Assembly: GCA_030450335.1 (NCBI GenBank)
Contig: JAKDIS010000021.1
Location: 1 to 27,724, forward strand
Origin: Corynebacterium sp.
GTDB taxonomy: Bacteria > Actinomycetota > Actinomycetes > Mycobacteriales > Mycobacteriaceae
Reading direction: 5' to 3'
Length of the DNA stretch: 27,724 nt
Every line of letters starts with the position of its first letter. Within the stretch, counting starts at the first letter, position 1. Positions 14,837 through 23,090 of the stretch are shown in pieces. A program made the position numbers and the translations under genes. The notes beneath the pieces are model-generated. The model worked only from the letters and a program-made list of their open reading frames with translations. It made no database searches and had not been told where the DNA came from.

Positions 14837-14871
14837 CATAGGCGGGGATCACGCCCCGCGGATCAACCGCG
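14837..14871. repeat. Direct repeat copy 2 flanking the YeiH cassette (parental copy)
   Basis: Covers the stop codon and last codons of the racemase-like gene plus its 3' flank, and matches 13263-13296. Because it includes functional coding sequence it is probably the source of the other copies. Confidence 0.8.
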
Positions 14872-15556
14872 CCGCCGCGACGACCGGTTCCACGATCACT
14901 CCCGGGTAGGTCGACTCCAGCTCCGCGGCCACGTCGCTGAGCGGACCGCCGCCGATCACCACACGGTCGGCCCCCTTCGTCACCGCGCGCTCCACCGCCA
15001 CCGCCAGCTCACACCGGCTGGCCTGTGGCGAGGTCGCCAGCACCAACGGGTCGGTGCGTGTGAGCTCCAGTCCCGTGTACGACTCCGCCACCCCCACCCG
15101 TGCCACCAGCTCTGCCAACGACCCCGCCAGCTCGCCGGTGGTCGTCGCGATGGCGAAACGTCCTCCCGCGGCCGTGGCGGCGAGCAGGGCGGCCTCGCCG
15201 ATGCCGGTGACGAGCACCCCGTCCAACGCCGGCAGGTGGCGCAGCTCCCGCACACCCGGGTCGCCGAAGGCGCCGACCAGCACCGCGTCGAAGCTCGATC
15301 CGTCCTGCGAACCGTCCTGTGCAGCATCCTGCAGCGCACCACGCACGGCGTCGACCACATGCCCCGCGGCGTCCTGCAGCGCGTCCGGCGTGGTGATCAT
15401 CGCCGGGCCGCGCGCAGCGGTCACGGCGGTCACCACGCAGCCGGGAGCCTCGGCGAGCGCAGCGTCCGGCCCGAGGGCGGCGCGCAGCCGCCGCGCCATC
15501 ATCGCGGTGGTGGATTGGTTGGTGTTCGGGTTGACCAGCAGGATGCGTCGGGTCAC
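14849..15556 (-). CDS. Asp/Glu/hydantoin racemase superfamily protein lacking both usual catalytic cysteines
   Basis: A 235-residue cytosolic protein with the family's opening (RILLVNPNTNQSTT) and two-domain layout. In active hydantoin and allantoin racemases the two catalytic cysteines sit in ACFGDPG-like and GCAG-like motifs. Here these read VGAFGDPG (Ala96) and VIGGGPLS (Gly203 where Cys is expected), so proton-exchange racemase chemistry seems unlikely; it may be a binding protein or catalyse a different reaction. A Gln-Asp-Gly-Ser repeat insertion lies near residues 76-88. The start overlaps the MocR stop (ATGA, 4 bases), so the two are translationally coupled and share an operon with the TauE/SafE gene. 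The family call is firm and the function open. Confidence 0.8.
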   Translation of the reverse strand: MTRRILLVNPNTNQSTTAMMARRLRAALGPDAALAEAPGCVVTAVTAARGPAMITTPDALQDAAGHVVDAVRGALQDAAQDGSQDGSSFDAVLVGAFGDPGVRELRHLPALDGVLVTGIGEAALLAATAAGGRFAIATTTGELAGSLAELVARVGVAESYTGLELTRTDPLVLATSPQASRCELAVAVERAVTKGADRVVIGGGPLSDVAAELESTYPGVIVEPVVAAARLIRGA

Positions 15557-17034
15557 CGCAGACCCCCGCGCGCCGCGGCCAACTCGCGCACGCCCGTGGC
15601 GATGCGCACCTCCGAGATCGAGGCCAGGCCCACGCGCACCTCGTCGCGGCGCACCACCGCACCCGGCGCGTAGTACAGCTCACCGGGACTGACCAGCACT
15701 CCCCTGCCGCGGGCACGCACCGACCAGTCGGCCGTGTCCGCCCCCTGCGGGTCGTGCATCCACATGTTCATCTGCGGCACCACCAGCTGCCCGGCCATGT
15801 CCGGCAGGTAGGTGCCCACCGCCTCGCGGAACTGCTCGTACTTCGACCGCACCCGCAGCCGGTAGCTGCGCAGCTGGCGGGCGTAGTCACCGGAGCGCAC
15901 GAACAACGCCAGGCTGCGCTGCAGCATCGGCGAGGGCGTCTTCGTGGAGAAGTGCCGGAAGCGTCGCAACGCGGCGATCAGCTCCGGGGCGGCGACCACG
16001 TAGCCCATGCGCAGCCCCGGCGCGAGGTACTTCGAGAACGTGCCCAGGTACACCACGCGCCCGGAACGGTCGATGGACTTCATCGGCGCCAGGGGTGGAC
16101 CCTGCAGGCGGATCTCGGCGTCGTAGTCGTCCTCCACGACCACCGCGTCGGACGACTCGGCGAGCGCCAGGAACCTGCGGCGACGCTCCGGGCTCAGCGC
16201 CACGGACGTCGGGTGGTGGCTGCTGGGCGTGAGGTAGACCAGGTGCGCACCCGCGGCGTCGTGGGCCACCGCGCCCTCCCGGTCCACGCGCATGTGCTGC
16301 ATGCGCGCCCCACTGGCGGCGAAGACCTGGTACGCGTCGACGTAGCCGGGGTTCTCGAAGGCGACACGCACGCCGGGGCCGACCAGCGCCAGCGACAACA
16401 ACGACAGCGACTGCTGCGTGCCCGCGGTGATCATCACCTCGTCCGGGCCGGCACGCACCCCACGCGGGGCGAGCACCTCCTCGACCAGGGCGTTGACCAG
16501 CATCGGGTCGTCGCCCTCGCGGGGATCGCCGAGTGCCACGTGCAGGTTGCGTCCCGACATCGCCGCATTCACCGCCTTGAGCCACGAGCGGGTGGGGAAC
16601 GTGTTCTCCTCCACCTGCCCGCTCATGAACGGGAACGGGTAGCGCCGCTGGTCCGGCACCACGATCCGGGTGACCGGCGGGGCGTCACGGTAGAACAGTT
16701 CGTCCCAGTCCACGCAGGACGCTGCGGGGGCGGTTGCGGGGTCGTCCGCGGCTGCGCGCCCCGGCGCGGGCGGTGGCAGGGTGGGCGCGGTGGCCGGGTA
16801 CATGCCGCTGCGCGGCTTCGCCGTGATCAGCCGGTCGTCCACCAGGCGCTCCAACGCGGTCTGCACCGTGGTGCGCGAGACCCCCAGCTGCTCGGCGAGC
16901 TGACGCGACGACGGCAGGGCGCGGTTCAGCGGGTAGTCGCCCCGCGAGAGCCCCTGGCGCAGGAACGCGCCCACCCGCGCGTGCAGCGGGGTGACGTGGG
17001 CCAGGGCCGCCCAGTCGTCGGTGAAGCTGTGCAC
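15553..17034 (-). CDS. MocR-family regulator (GntR DNA-binding domain fused to aminotransferase-like domain)
   Basis: A 493-residue PLP-binding regulator. Residues about 15-80 form a GntR winged helix (LPSSRQLAEQLGVSRTTVQTAL, then LITAKPRSGMY). After a Pro/Ala linker, residues from about 125 on form a fold-type I aminotransferase domain with GTQQSLSLLSLALVGPG, VVEDDYDAEIR and the PLP lysine in GTFSKYLAPGLRMGYV (about Lys335). Known members (PdxR, GabR, TauR) sense PLP adducts or amino compounds. It begins four bases after the TauE/SafE stop and overlaps the racemase-like gene, so it is the middle gene of an operon and probably self-regulating. The pairing with a sulfite/organosulfonate exporter hints at a TauR-like ligand, but that is inference. 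Confidence 0.92.
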   Translation of the reverse strand: MHSFTDDWAALAHVTPLHARVGAFLRQGLSRGDYPLNRALPSSRQLAEQLGVSRTTVQTALERLVDDRLITAKPRSGMYPATAPTLPPPAPGRAAADDPATAPAASCVDWDELFYRDAPPVTRIVVPDQRRYPFPFMSGQVEENTFPTRSWLKAVNAAMSGRNLHVALGDPREGDDPMLVNALVEEVLAPRGVRAGPDEVMITAGTQQSLSLLSLALVGPGVRVAFENPGYVDAYQVFAASGARMQHMRVDREGAVAHDAAGAHLVYLTPSSHHPTSVALSPERRRRFLALAESSDAVVVEDDYDAEIRLQGPPLAPMKSIDRSGRVVYLGTFSKYLAPGLRMGYVVAAPELIAALRRFRHFSTKTPSPMLQRSLALFVRSGDYARQLRSYRLRVRSKYEQFREAVGTYLPDMAGQLVVPQMNMWMHDPQGADTADWSVRARGRGVLVSPGELYYAPGAVVRRDEVRVGLASISEVRIATGVRELAAARGGLR

Positions 17035-17038
17035 CGGG

Positions 17039-17761
17039 TCAGCATAACCCCGACACCAGAAGCAGACATGCCGCCACGAACGCCACCACCCGCCCGAGCA
17101 TCGTCACCAGCCCCATCGGCGCACGCCTGGCCAGCACCACGCCGAGCACCGAACCGATCACGATGCCGACGACGAACGTGCCGATACCGTCCCACCCGTC
17201 CGGGGCCAGTCCCGTCGTCGGGGCCAGCACCACCAGCCCACACACCGAGGCGACCAGGAACATCACCGCCAGACCCTCGCGGTACCTGCGGGCGTCCGGC
17301 GCCTGGTAGACCATCAGCAACGGCGGGCCGGGCAACGCCACCGTCGCCGTCATCGTGCCCGCCACGAACCCGCCCACACCCATGCGCGTGGGAGAGGTCG
17401 TGATCACCCTGCCGAGCAACGGCGGCAGCAACGCCACGATCACCCCCAGGGCCACCACCACGTTCACCGCCTTCTGGTGCTCCCCGATCCACGCCAGGAA
17501 CGGCACACTGACCACCGTTCCCACGATGATGCCCACCCCGGCGGGGAGGAGCAGGCGGGCGTCCTTGCGCAGGTTCGCCCGCTTCGACGTGGCCACCGAG
17601 ATGATCATCAGCACCGTGGTGATCGTGAGCAACGGCCCGGGCAGCAGGTTCGGCGCGACGAGCACGACCAGGGGCGCGGCGACCAGGGCGAACCCCGAGC
17701 CGGTGACGGCCTGGATCACCGCGGCCACGATGCCGACGGTGAGCAGCAGTGCGGTGCACAT
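17039..17761 (-). CDS. TauE/SafE-family (sulfite/sulfonate) membrane exporter
   Basis: A 240-residue integral membrane protein with about seven to eight hydrophobic helices. Family features are the first-helix motif IVAAVIQAVTGSGFALVAAP, then LLPGPLLTITTVLMI with a basic loop (SKRANLRKDA), and the mirrored second half VGGFVAGTMTATVALPGPPLLMVYQ. Members export sulfite, sulfoacetate or other organic anions; the substrate is not decidable here. The start is taken at ATG 17761 because hydrophobic protein begins immediately. A GGGGGTG upstream is a poor but possible ribosome site. An in-frame extension back to 18208 would cover the intergenic region and read as non-protein. First gene of the TauE-MocR-racemase operon. 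Confidence 0.88.
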   Translation of the reverse strand: MCTALLLTVGIVAAVIQAVTGSGFALVAAPLVVLVAPNLLPGPLLTITTVLMIISVATSKRANLRKDARLLLPAGVGIIVGTVVSVPFLAWIGEHQKAVNVVVALGVIVALLPPLLGRVITTSPTRMGVGGFVAGTMTATVALPGPPLLMVYQAPDARRYREGLAVMFLVASVCGLVVLAPTTGLAPDGWDGIGTFVVGIVIGSVLGVVLARRAPMGLVTMLGRVVAFVAACLLLVSGLC

Positions 17762-18079
17762 GCTCAGCACCCCCGGTCCGTGAGTTGTGCGGGGTGTGCG
17801 CGGGAGGCGCGGGGTGCGCGCTGCTGGTGTGCCATGGGGATCCTGGCCTCTCGTCGTCGGGCGGCGGGGGCGCGGAGGGTCACTCCGGCGCGCCGCCCCA
17901 GTTGTGCGGGACTCCCCCAGCCTGCTGTGCCGACGACTGGACCTGAATATCCACGGGACGGGCAGTACGGGCGGTCCAGTTGAAACATGCCAGAAACATT
18001 GAGTCCGGCGGGTTACCCGGGGTGCTCCGGGTGCTCGGTGCGCCACCGCGTCCCCGCCAAGCTCGGCATACTGGGGCCC
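17762..18079. promoter_or_regulatory. Divergent intergenic region with candidate MocR operator
   Basis: About 320 bases between the leftward TauE operon and the rightward esterase. An inverted pair ACTGGACC (17936-17943) and GGTCCAGT (17973-17980) is spaced by 29 bases, and the stretch between them has the region's lowest GC (TGAATATCC). MocR proteins bind spaced repeats near their own operons, so this is a reasonable operator candidate. No gene seen. Confidence 0.4.
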
Positions 18080-19105
18080 ATGACCCGCCGACGAGTGACC
18101 CTTCGCGCCGTGACAGCGAGTGTCGGCACCGTTGTCGGCTCGTGCGCCCTGCTGCTCACGTCCTGCACGACACCGCAGGCCTCCACCGACGGTGGCTACA
18201 GCTCCCACGCCGCCACGCTCGACGGGGTCAACCGCACCTGGGACGTCTACACGCCGGAGAGCGGTGGATCCGGTCGATCAGACGAGGCCCCGCTGCCGGT
18301 GGTGCTGGTCATCCACGGCACCGGCGACACCGGCGCGGGCATCCGTTCGGGGATCGGGCGGGACCTGGAGCGTCTCGCCGATCGCGACGGGTTCATCGTG
18401 GCCTACGTCGACGGGTATGCCAACAACTGGAACGAGTGCCGCGCGGCCGGCGACTGGCCCGCCAAGCAGCAGGATCTCGACGACGTAGGCCTGATGCGTC
18501 ACGTGGTCGAGACGATCCACGGGGATTCAGGCGACTCCGGCGACTCCGATGCCTCCGATGTCGCTGCCCCCGTGTACGCCATCGGGTACTCCAGCGGCGC
18601 GCACATGGCCCAGCGCCTGGCCTACGAGGCGCCCGACCTGGTCAGCGCCGTGGCCTCAGTGAACGGCAACGTACCCACAGACGACAACTTCACCTGCAGC
18701 GATGAGCACCAGCCGGTGCCGATACTGTTCCTGCAGGGCCGCGAAGACCCGATCAACCCCTTCGACGGTGGCGAGGTGGTGCTCGGATCCGGTGCCAACG
18801 CCGTGAGCCGTGGGAACGTCCGCTCCGCCGAGGACAGTGCCGAATGGTTCGCCCAGCGCAACGGCATCGCGGACACCGGCTCACCCACCACCGTGCAGGA
18901 CGGAGACGCCAAGGTAACGACCTGGGGCGACGCCTCAGGTATCACTCCCGGTGGCTCTCCCGACGACAGCACTGTCCGGCTGATCGCCGTGGACCACAGC
19001 GGGCACTCCTTCCCCACCTCCACCGGCAACTGGGGCAACTCCGGCGGTGCCCGCTACGACGGCCCCGGCGCGATCTGGGACTTCTTCAAGTCCGCAACCT
19101 CCTAG
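18080..19105 (+). CDS. Secreted PHB-depolymerase/feruloyl-esterase-type lipoprotein (LpqP-like)
   Basis: A 341-residue alpha/beta hydrolase. An Arg-rich start and hydrophobic stretch end in the lipobox LTSC (Cys29), so it is probably lipid-anchored outside the membrane. The fold begins RTWDVYTPE and VVLVIHGTGDTG. The nucleophile is Ser171 in GYSSG, the acid probably Asp223 (LQGREDPINP) and the base His309 (DHSGHSFP). NNWNECRA and CSDEHQPVPILFLQG are typical of the polyhydroxybutyrate-depolymerase/LpqP group, which cleaves esters; the natural substrate is unknown. A Gly-Asp-Ser repeat loop lies near residues 150-160. ATG 18080 gives a proper signal peptide; CATACT seven bases upstream could be a -10 for a leaderless transcript. 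An in-frame ATG at 17987 adds only non-signal sequence. Confidence 0.85.
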   Translation: MTRRRVTLRAVTASVGTVVGSCALLLTSCTTPQASTDGGYSSHAATLDGVNRTWDVYTPESGGSGRSDEAPLPVVLVIHGTGDTGAGIRSGIGRDLERLADRDGFIVAYVDGYANNWNECRAAGDWPAKQQDLDDVGLMRHVVETIHGDSGDSGDSDASDVAAPVYAIGYSSGAHMAQRLAYEAPDLVSAVASVNGNVPTDDNFTCSDEHQPVPILFLQGREDPINPFDGGEVVLGSGANAVSRGNVRSAEDSAEWFAQRNGIADTGSPTTVQDGDAKVTTWGDASGITPGGSPDDSTVRLIAVDHSGHSFPTSTGNWGNSGGARYDGPGAIWDFFKSATS

Positions 19106-19162
19106 CAGCCGCTCCCCGACCGCGCCTGGACCACGCCACAGACTCACCCGTCGAAATTGTCG

Positions 19163-19205
19163 CCCTCCCAGGTAGGCAAAGGGCCCGAAACGCTACCTGG
19201 GAGGG
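19163..19205. terminator. Bidirectional hairpin between convergent esterase and xylulokinase genes
   Basis: Perfect 13-bp arms CCCTCCCAGGTAG (19163-19175) and CTACCTGGGAGGG (19193-19205) with a 17-base loop, located in the 156-base gap where both neighbours end. There is no T tract on either side, so it is a stem-type terminator candidate. Confidence 0.65.
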
Positions 19206-19261
19206 TGATCGGGCTGCATCGCGCTGGAAAAGGTGGCGGTAGAGGTCACCAACCCCACCGC

Positions 19262-20683
19262 CTAGTCCAGCCCCCAGTTCCAGTCCTTCGTGGCGGTGCG
19301 CAGGTGCGCGTAGGAGCGCACGGTGCGTCCGTTGAAGGCGGCTGAGGCCGGCGAGGTGCCCGCCACCGTCCACTCCGGCGGGTTCTCGGCACCGGACAGG
19401 GCCCACGCTGCCTGGCGGGCCGCACCCAGGGCCACGTATTCCGCGGGGTCCGGGACCAGCACGTCCACCCCGAAGATGGACGGGGCGACCGCGCGCACCG
19501 CGGCCGAGCGTGCGCCGCCGCCGATGAGCAGCACGCGGGTGGCCTCCACACCGGTGGCGCCCACGAGCGCCTCCACGGCGTCCTTCATGGAGCACAGCAG
19601 TCCCTCCACGGTGGCGCGGGCGAAGTCCTCGCGGGTGGTGGCGGTGGTGATGCCCTGCAGGATGCCGGTGGCGTTGGGACGGTTGGGGGTGCGCTCGCCG
19701 TCGAGGTAGGGCTGCAGCACCAGGCCGCCGGCGCCGGGGTCGGACGCCAGGGCCAGGTTCTCGAACTCCTCCCAGTCCACGCCGAGCAGGCGGCGTCCCA
19801 TGTCCAGCACGCGCGCGGCGTTGAGCGTGCAGACCAGCGGGAGGTAGCGTCCTGAGGCGTCGGCGAAGCCGGTGACCATGCCCGCGGAGTCGTGCACGCT
19901 GTCGGGGACCACGGCGGAGGCCACCCCGGAGGTGCCGATGGACACGCTCACGTCGCCGGGCTGCAGCGCCAGGCCCAAGGCCGCGCCCTGGTTGTCGCCG
20001 GTGCCCGCGCCGATGACGGTGCCACGCTCGGCCGCAGCGGCGTTCACCGATGCGGCGACGACCCCGACCCGCTCATTCGGCCCGGCCAGACGCGGCAGTT
20101 CGACGTCGTGGCCCAGGGCGCGCTCGGCGAGCTCGGGCAGCCAGCGTCGTTCGCGGGTGCTGTAGTAGCCGGTGCCGGACGCCTCGCCGTGGTCGGTGAC
20201 CTTCTCGCCGCGTTCTGAGAGGTGCCAGGTGAGGTAGTCGTGCGGGAGCAGCACGCTGGCGGTGCGCGCGGCGTTCTCCGGCTCATGGTCGCGCATCCAG
20301 CGCAGCTTCGAGGCGGTGATCGAGGCGACGTAGCGGCTGCCGGTCAGGTCCACGCAGGCCGCGGGGCCGCCGAGTTCGTCGATGAGTTGCTCGGCGGCGC
20401 GTGCCGAGCGGGTGTCGTTCCACAGCAGGGCGTCGCGCACGACCTCCCCGTCGGCGTCGAGGGCGACCATGCCGTGCTGCTGGCCGGCGACGGACACCGC
20501 GTCGGCGCGGTCCAGCAACCCGGCGGTCGCCTGCTCCATGGCGTCCACCCAGGCCCGCGGGTCGACCTCGGTACCGTCGGGGTGCGTGGCGCGTCCCTCG
20601 TCGACGACCTCCCCGGTCGCCGCGTCCACCAGCAGTGCCTTGCAGGACTGGGTGGAACTGTCGATTCCCAGCACGAGTGCCAT
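19262..20683 (-). CDS. xylB: Xylulokinase
   Basis: A 473-residue FGGY-family sugar kinase that phosphorylates D-xylulose to xylulose 5-phosphate for the pentose phosphate pathway. The ATP-site start GIDSSTQSCKALLVD, substrate segment VAGQQHGMVALD and LLWNDTRS, catalytic Asp230 in GTGDNQGAALG, and LDGERTPN followed by the second-domain LLIGGGARS are all typical of XylB. Length is normal. ATG 20683 has AAGGAG seven to eight bases upstream; an earlier in-frame ATG (20830) lies inside the regulator gene. It follows the DeoR gene by one base and should be co-transcribed. With the polyol carrier and dehydrogenase opposite, it completes D-arabitol to xylulose 5-phosphate conversion, as described in C. 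glutamicum. Confidence 0.92.
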   Translation of the reverse strand: MALVLGIDSSTQSCKALLVDAATGEVVDEGRATHPDGTEVDPRAWVDAMEQATAGLLDRADAVSVAGQQHGMVALDADGEVVRDALLWNDTRSARAAEQLIDELGGPAACVDLTGSRYVASITASKLRWMRDHEPENAARTASVLLPHDYLTWHLSERGEKVTDHGEASGTGYYSTRERRWLPELAERALGHDVELPRLAGPNERVGVVAASVNAAAAERGTVIGAGTGDNQGAALGLALQPGDVSVSIGTSGVASAVVPDSVHDSAGMVTGFADASGRYLPLVCTLNAARVLDMGRRLLGVDWEEFENLALASDPGAGGLVLQPYLDGERTPNRPNATGILQGITTATTREDFARATVEGLLCSMKDAVEALVGATGVEATRVLLIGGGARSAAVRAVAPSIFGVDVLVPDPAEYVALGAARQAAWALSGAENPPEWTVAGTSPASAAFNGRTVRSYAHLRTATKDWNWGLD

Positions 20684-20684
20684 A

Positions 20685-21530
20685 TCAGTTGTCTCCTTCG
20701 ATCTCTCCGAGCACGTGGAGGGTCGCTCCCGTGTTCTCCAGCAGGGCGCGGTCGGCGTCACTGATCTCATTGTCCACGACGACGTGGTCGAACTCCGTAA
20801 CGTCGGCGATCTTGAACACCCCGGGGGCACCGAACTTCGTGGAGTCCACGACCAGCACCTTCACCGGGGCGGTGTCGAGCAGGGCCCGTTTGGTCTCGGC
20901 GGCCTCGGTGTCCGGGTGGAAGATCGCCGGCCCGCCACCGGCGGAAGGACGCACCGCGGTGGTCGAGACGAAGACCACGTCCGCCGACAGCCGCCGCAGC
21001 TGCTCGGACGTGACCGCCCCCAGGAAGGAGTCGGTCTCCGGGATGTACTGGCCCCCGCAGCCGATCAGGCGGATGTTGCCCGCCCCCGTGCGCTGCCGGT
21101 GCAGGCTCATCGCCGCCAGCGAGTGGGTGATCAGCGCCGAGGGGCTGCGCTGCGGCAGCAGGGTGACCAGGGACTCCAGGGTGGTGGAGTCGTCGACGGA
21201 GACCACCGCCCCGTCCTCGACGAGTTCGGCGGCCAGGGCGCACAGTCCGCTCTTGACGTCGCGGTGCAGTTGGCGGCGCTGGCCAACCCCCAGCTCGCTC
21301 ATCGAGGGGCTGACCGAGCGGGCGCCGCCACGGACCCGTTCCAGCAGGTTCTCGGCGGCGAGGTGGTCGAGGTCGCGGTGCACGGTCATCGGTGAGACCT
21401 CGAAGTGGCGGGCGAGGTCCTCGACGCGGGCGGTGCCGTGGCGGGTGACGTAGGCCACGATGTTCTCGCGGCGTTTGTCGGGGCGCTTGTCGGCTCCCGT
21501 CGCAGGTGCGGGCTGTGACGTTGGGGGCAT
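20685..21530 (-). CDS. DeoR-family sugar/polyol regulator (AtlR/MtlR-like)
   Basis: A 281-residue repressor-type protein. Residues about 15-75 form the DeoR helix-turn-helix (RRENIVAYVTRHGTARVEDL, then FEVSPMTVHRDLDHL and RVRGGA), followed by the DeoR sensor domain (VVSVDDSTTLESL, THSLAAMSL, LIGCGGQYIPET, VVDSTKFG). The sensor normally binds a phosphorylated sugar. ATG 21530 is chosen: TAATGT seven bases upstream and TTACTT 16 bases before that suggest a leaderless transcript, whereas the longer start at 21581 lies in the promoter region. Placed between xylB and a polyol carrier, it most resembles C. glutamicum AtlR/MtlR and probably represses both transcription units. Confidence 0.88.
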   Translation of the reverse strand: MPPTSQPAPATGADKRPDKRRENIVAYVTRHGTARVEDLARHFEVSPMTVHRDLDHLAAENLLERVRGGARSVSPSMSELGVGQRRQLHRDVKSGLCALAAELVEDGAVVSVDDSTTLESLVTLLPQRSPSALITHSLAAMSLHRQRTGAGNIRLIGCGGQYIPETDSFLGAVTSEQLRRLSADVVFVSTTAVRPSAGGGPAIFHPDTEAAETKRALLDTAPVKVLVVDSTKFGAPGVFKIADVTEFDHVVVDNEISDADRALLENTGATLHVLGEIEGDN

Positions 21531-21687
21531 GGGCGCAACATTAGCACGGGGGCGATGTGAAGTAACCCCCGTTTTCAACATTTTTTTGTTGTAAGTGGTG
21601 ACTTTCTAACATAATGGCGGTAGGTTGATCGCATCGGGCCACCAGGTGTGACCCACATCCCTCCCGCCTGACGCTTCAGGAGCACAG
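21531..21687. promoter_or_regulatory. Divergent polyol promoter region with repeated AACAT elements
   Basis: Three related elements, CAACATTA (21536-21543), CAACATTT (21576-21583) and TAACATAA (21607-21614), mark candidate DeoR binding sites. The middle one forms an inverted repeat CAACA-N6-TGTTG (21576-21591). For the carrier gene, TTGTTG (21586-21591) and CATAAT (21610-21615) are 18 bases apart, so two elements overlap that promoter. The first overlaps the regulator's own -10. A run of seven T sits in the centre. Confidence 0.5.
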
Positions 21688-23043
21688 ATGACTTCCAGCA
21701 CCACACAGCCGGACACACCCCGGCTGCTCGAACGCCTCGGCATCCCCCGGGCACTGATCTGGGGCTTCGTGGGCCTCACCATCTTCATGATCGGCGACGG
21801 CGTCGAGACCAACATCCTCGAGCCCTTCCTGCGCGACGACCACGGGTTCTCCACCTCGCGGGTGGGCACCCTGGTCACCGTCTACGGCATCTCCGTCGCC
21901 ATCGCCGCCTTCTTCGCCGCCGCCCTGTCGGACCTCTGGGGCCCGCGCCGGGTGATGATCCTGGGCGTGAGCGTCTGGGTCACCCTGGAGCTGGTGTTCC
22001 TGTGCCTGGCACTGCCGACGTCCAACCCGTGGCTGATCTTCATCACCTACGGACTCAGAGGCTTCGGCTACCCGCTGTTCGCCTACGGGTTCCTGGTGTG
22101 GATCACCGCGGTGGCCCCCGCCGAGGACCGGGCCACCGGCGTGGGCTGGTTCTACGTGAGCTTCTCCGCCGGCCTGCCCACCCTCGGCGCACTGACCGCG
22201 ACCGTCTCACTGTCCCTGCTGAACCTGGACTTCTACCAGACGCTCTGGCTGTCGCTCTCCCTGGTCATCGTCGGCGCGTGCATCGCCCTGTTCGGCGTGC
22301 GCGAGCAGGTCGGACGCAAGCCCCTGGTCGACAACCCCGAGGAGGTCAGCGCCACCCTCTCGCGTGGCTTCAAGCTGCTGGCCCGGGACAAGCGCGCCCG
22401 CCGGGTGACCTACATCCGTACGATCAACTCGGTGCCGACCTACGCCATGGCCGTGTACTTCCCCGCCTACTTCACCGACGAACTCGGCTGGAAGCTCGGC
22501 TGGTTCCTCATCCTCACCACGGTGATCTACGCGGTAAACCTCCCGTTCAACCCGCTCTACGGACGCATCGGCGACCGCTTCGGCTGGGCCACCACCATGT
22601 TCTGGGCCGGTGCGGTCGCCTGCGCCGTCACCCTGGCCGCGGTGTACTTCACCCCGCTGATCGGACGCTCCCTCGGCCTGCCCGACCCGCTCGTCTACGG
22701 CGTGACACTGGCCTTCGGCGCCCTGTTCGGCGTCTCCCTGGCCGGCTACGTCCCGCTCTCGGCGATCGCCGTGGCGATCGACCCGGAGCACCCGGGTGCG
22801 GCGATGTCGACCTACAACCTCGGCGTCGGCGCCGCGGTGGCCGTCGGCCCGCTGCTGGTCGCGGTGTTCCTCCCGCTGGTCGGCGCCACCGGCCTGACGC
22901 TGATCATGATCGGCCTCTACCTCTTCGCCGCCTACCTGTCGCTGACCCTGCGCGGCAACCAGCCCGGCTTCGACGGCGTGCCCGACAACGTCCCTGAACC
23001 CCTCGCGGAGAAGGCTGCCGAAGAAGCAGCCCGCCAGAACTGA
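21688..23043 (+). CDS. MFS polyol (ribitol/arabitol) transporter
   Basis: A 451-residue major-facilitator carrier with twelve predictable helices. It fits the RbtT/DalT-type alditol permeases, with the early WGFVGLTIFMIGDGVETNIL, the conserved loop ALSDLWGPRRVMIL between helices 2 and 3, and its counterpart NPLYGRIGDRFGWATTMFW in the second half. It should import a pentitol such as D-arabitol or ribitol with protons. CAGGAG lies seven bases before the ATG. The dehydrogenase gene follows after 47 bases with its own ribosome site, so the two form an operon opposite xylB and the DeoR regulator. Substrate is inferred from the neighbours. Confidence 0.85.
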   Translation: MTSSTTQPDTPRLLERLGIPRALIWGFVGLTIFMIGDGVETNILEPFLRDDHGFSTSRVGTLVTVYGISVAIAAFFAAALSDLWGPRRVMILGVSVWVTLELVFLCLALPTSNPWLIFITYGLRGFGYPLFAYGFLVWITAVAPAEDRATGVGWFYVSFSAGLPTLGALTATVSLSLLNLDFYQTLWLSLSLVIVGACIALFGVREQVGRKPLVDNPEEVSATLSRGFKLLARDKRARRVTYIRTINSVPTYAMAVYFPAYFTDELGWKLGWFLILTTVIYAVNLPFNPLYGRIGDRFGWATTMFWAGAVACAVTLAAVYFTPLIGRSLGLPDPLVYGVTLAFGALFGVSLAGYVPLSAIAVAIDPEHPGAAMSTYNLGVGAAVAVGPLLVAVFLPLVGATGLTLIMIGLYLFAAYLSLTLRGNQPGFDGVPDNVPEPLAEKAAEEAARQN

Positions 23044-23090
23044 CCCACTCCACTCCACAGCACACACCCACAGCAAGGAGAACTCCCGTC

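Noticed and set aside
13306..14871. Classical transposon carrying yeiH
   Set aside because: No transposase and no terminal inverted repeats were seen at the ends; the flanking repeats are copies of a gene tail, so a recombination origin fits better.
17762..18208. Long N-terminal extension of the TauE/SafE protein
   Set aside because: Reads as non-protein and covers the divergent promoter region; the hydrophobic protein starts at 17761.
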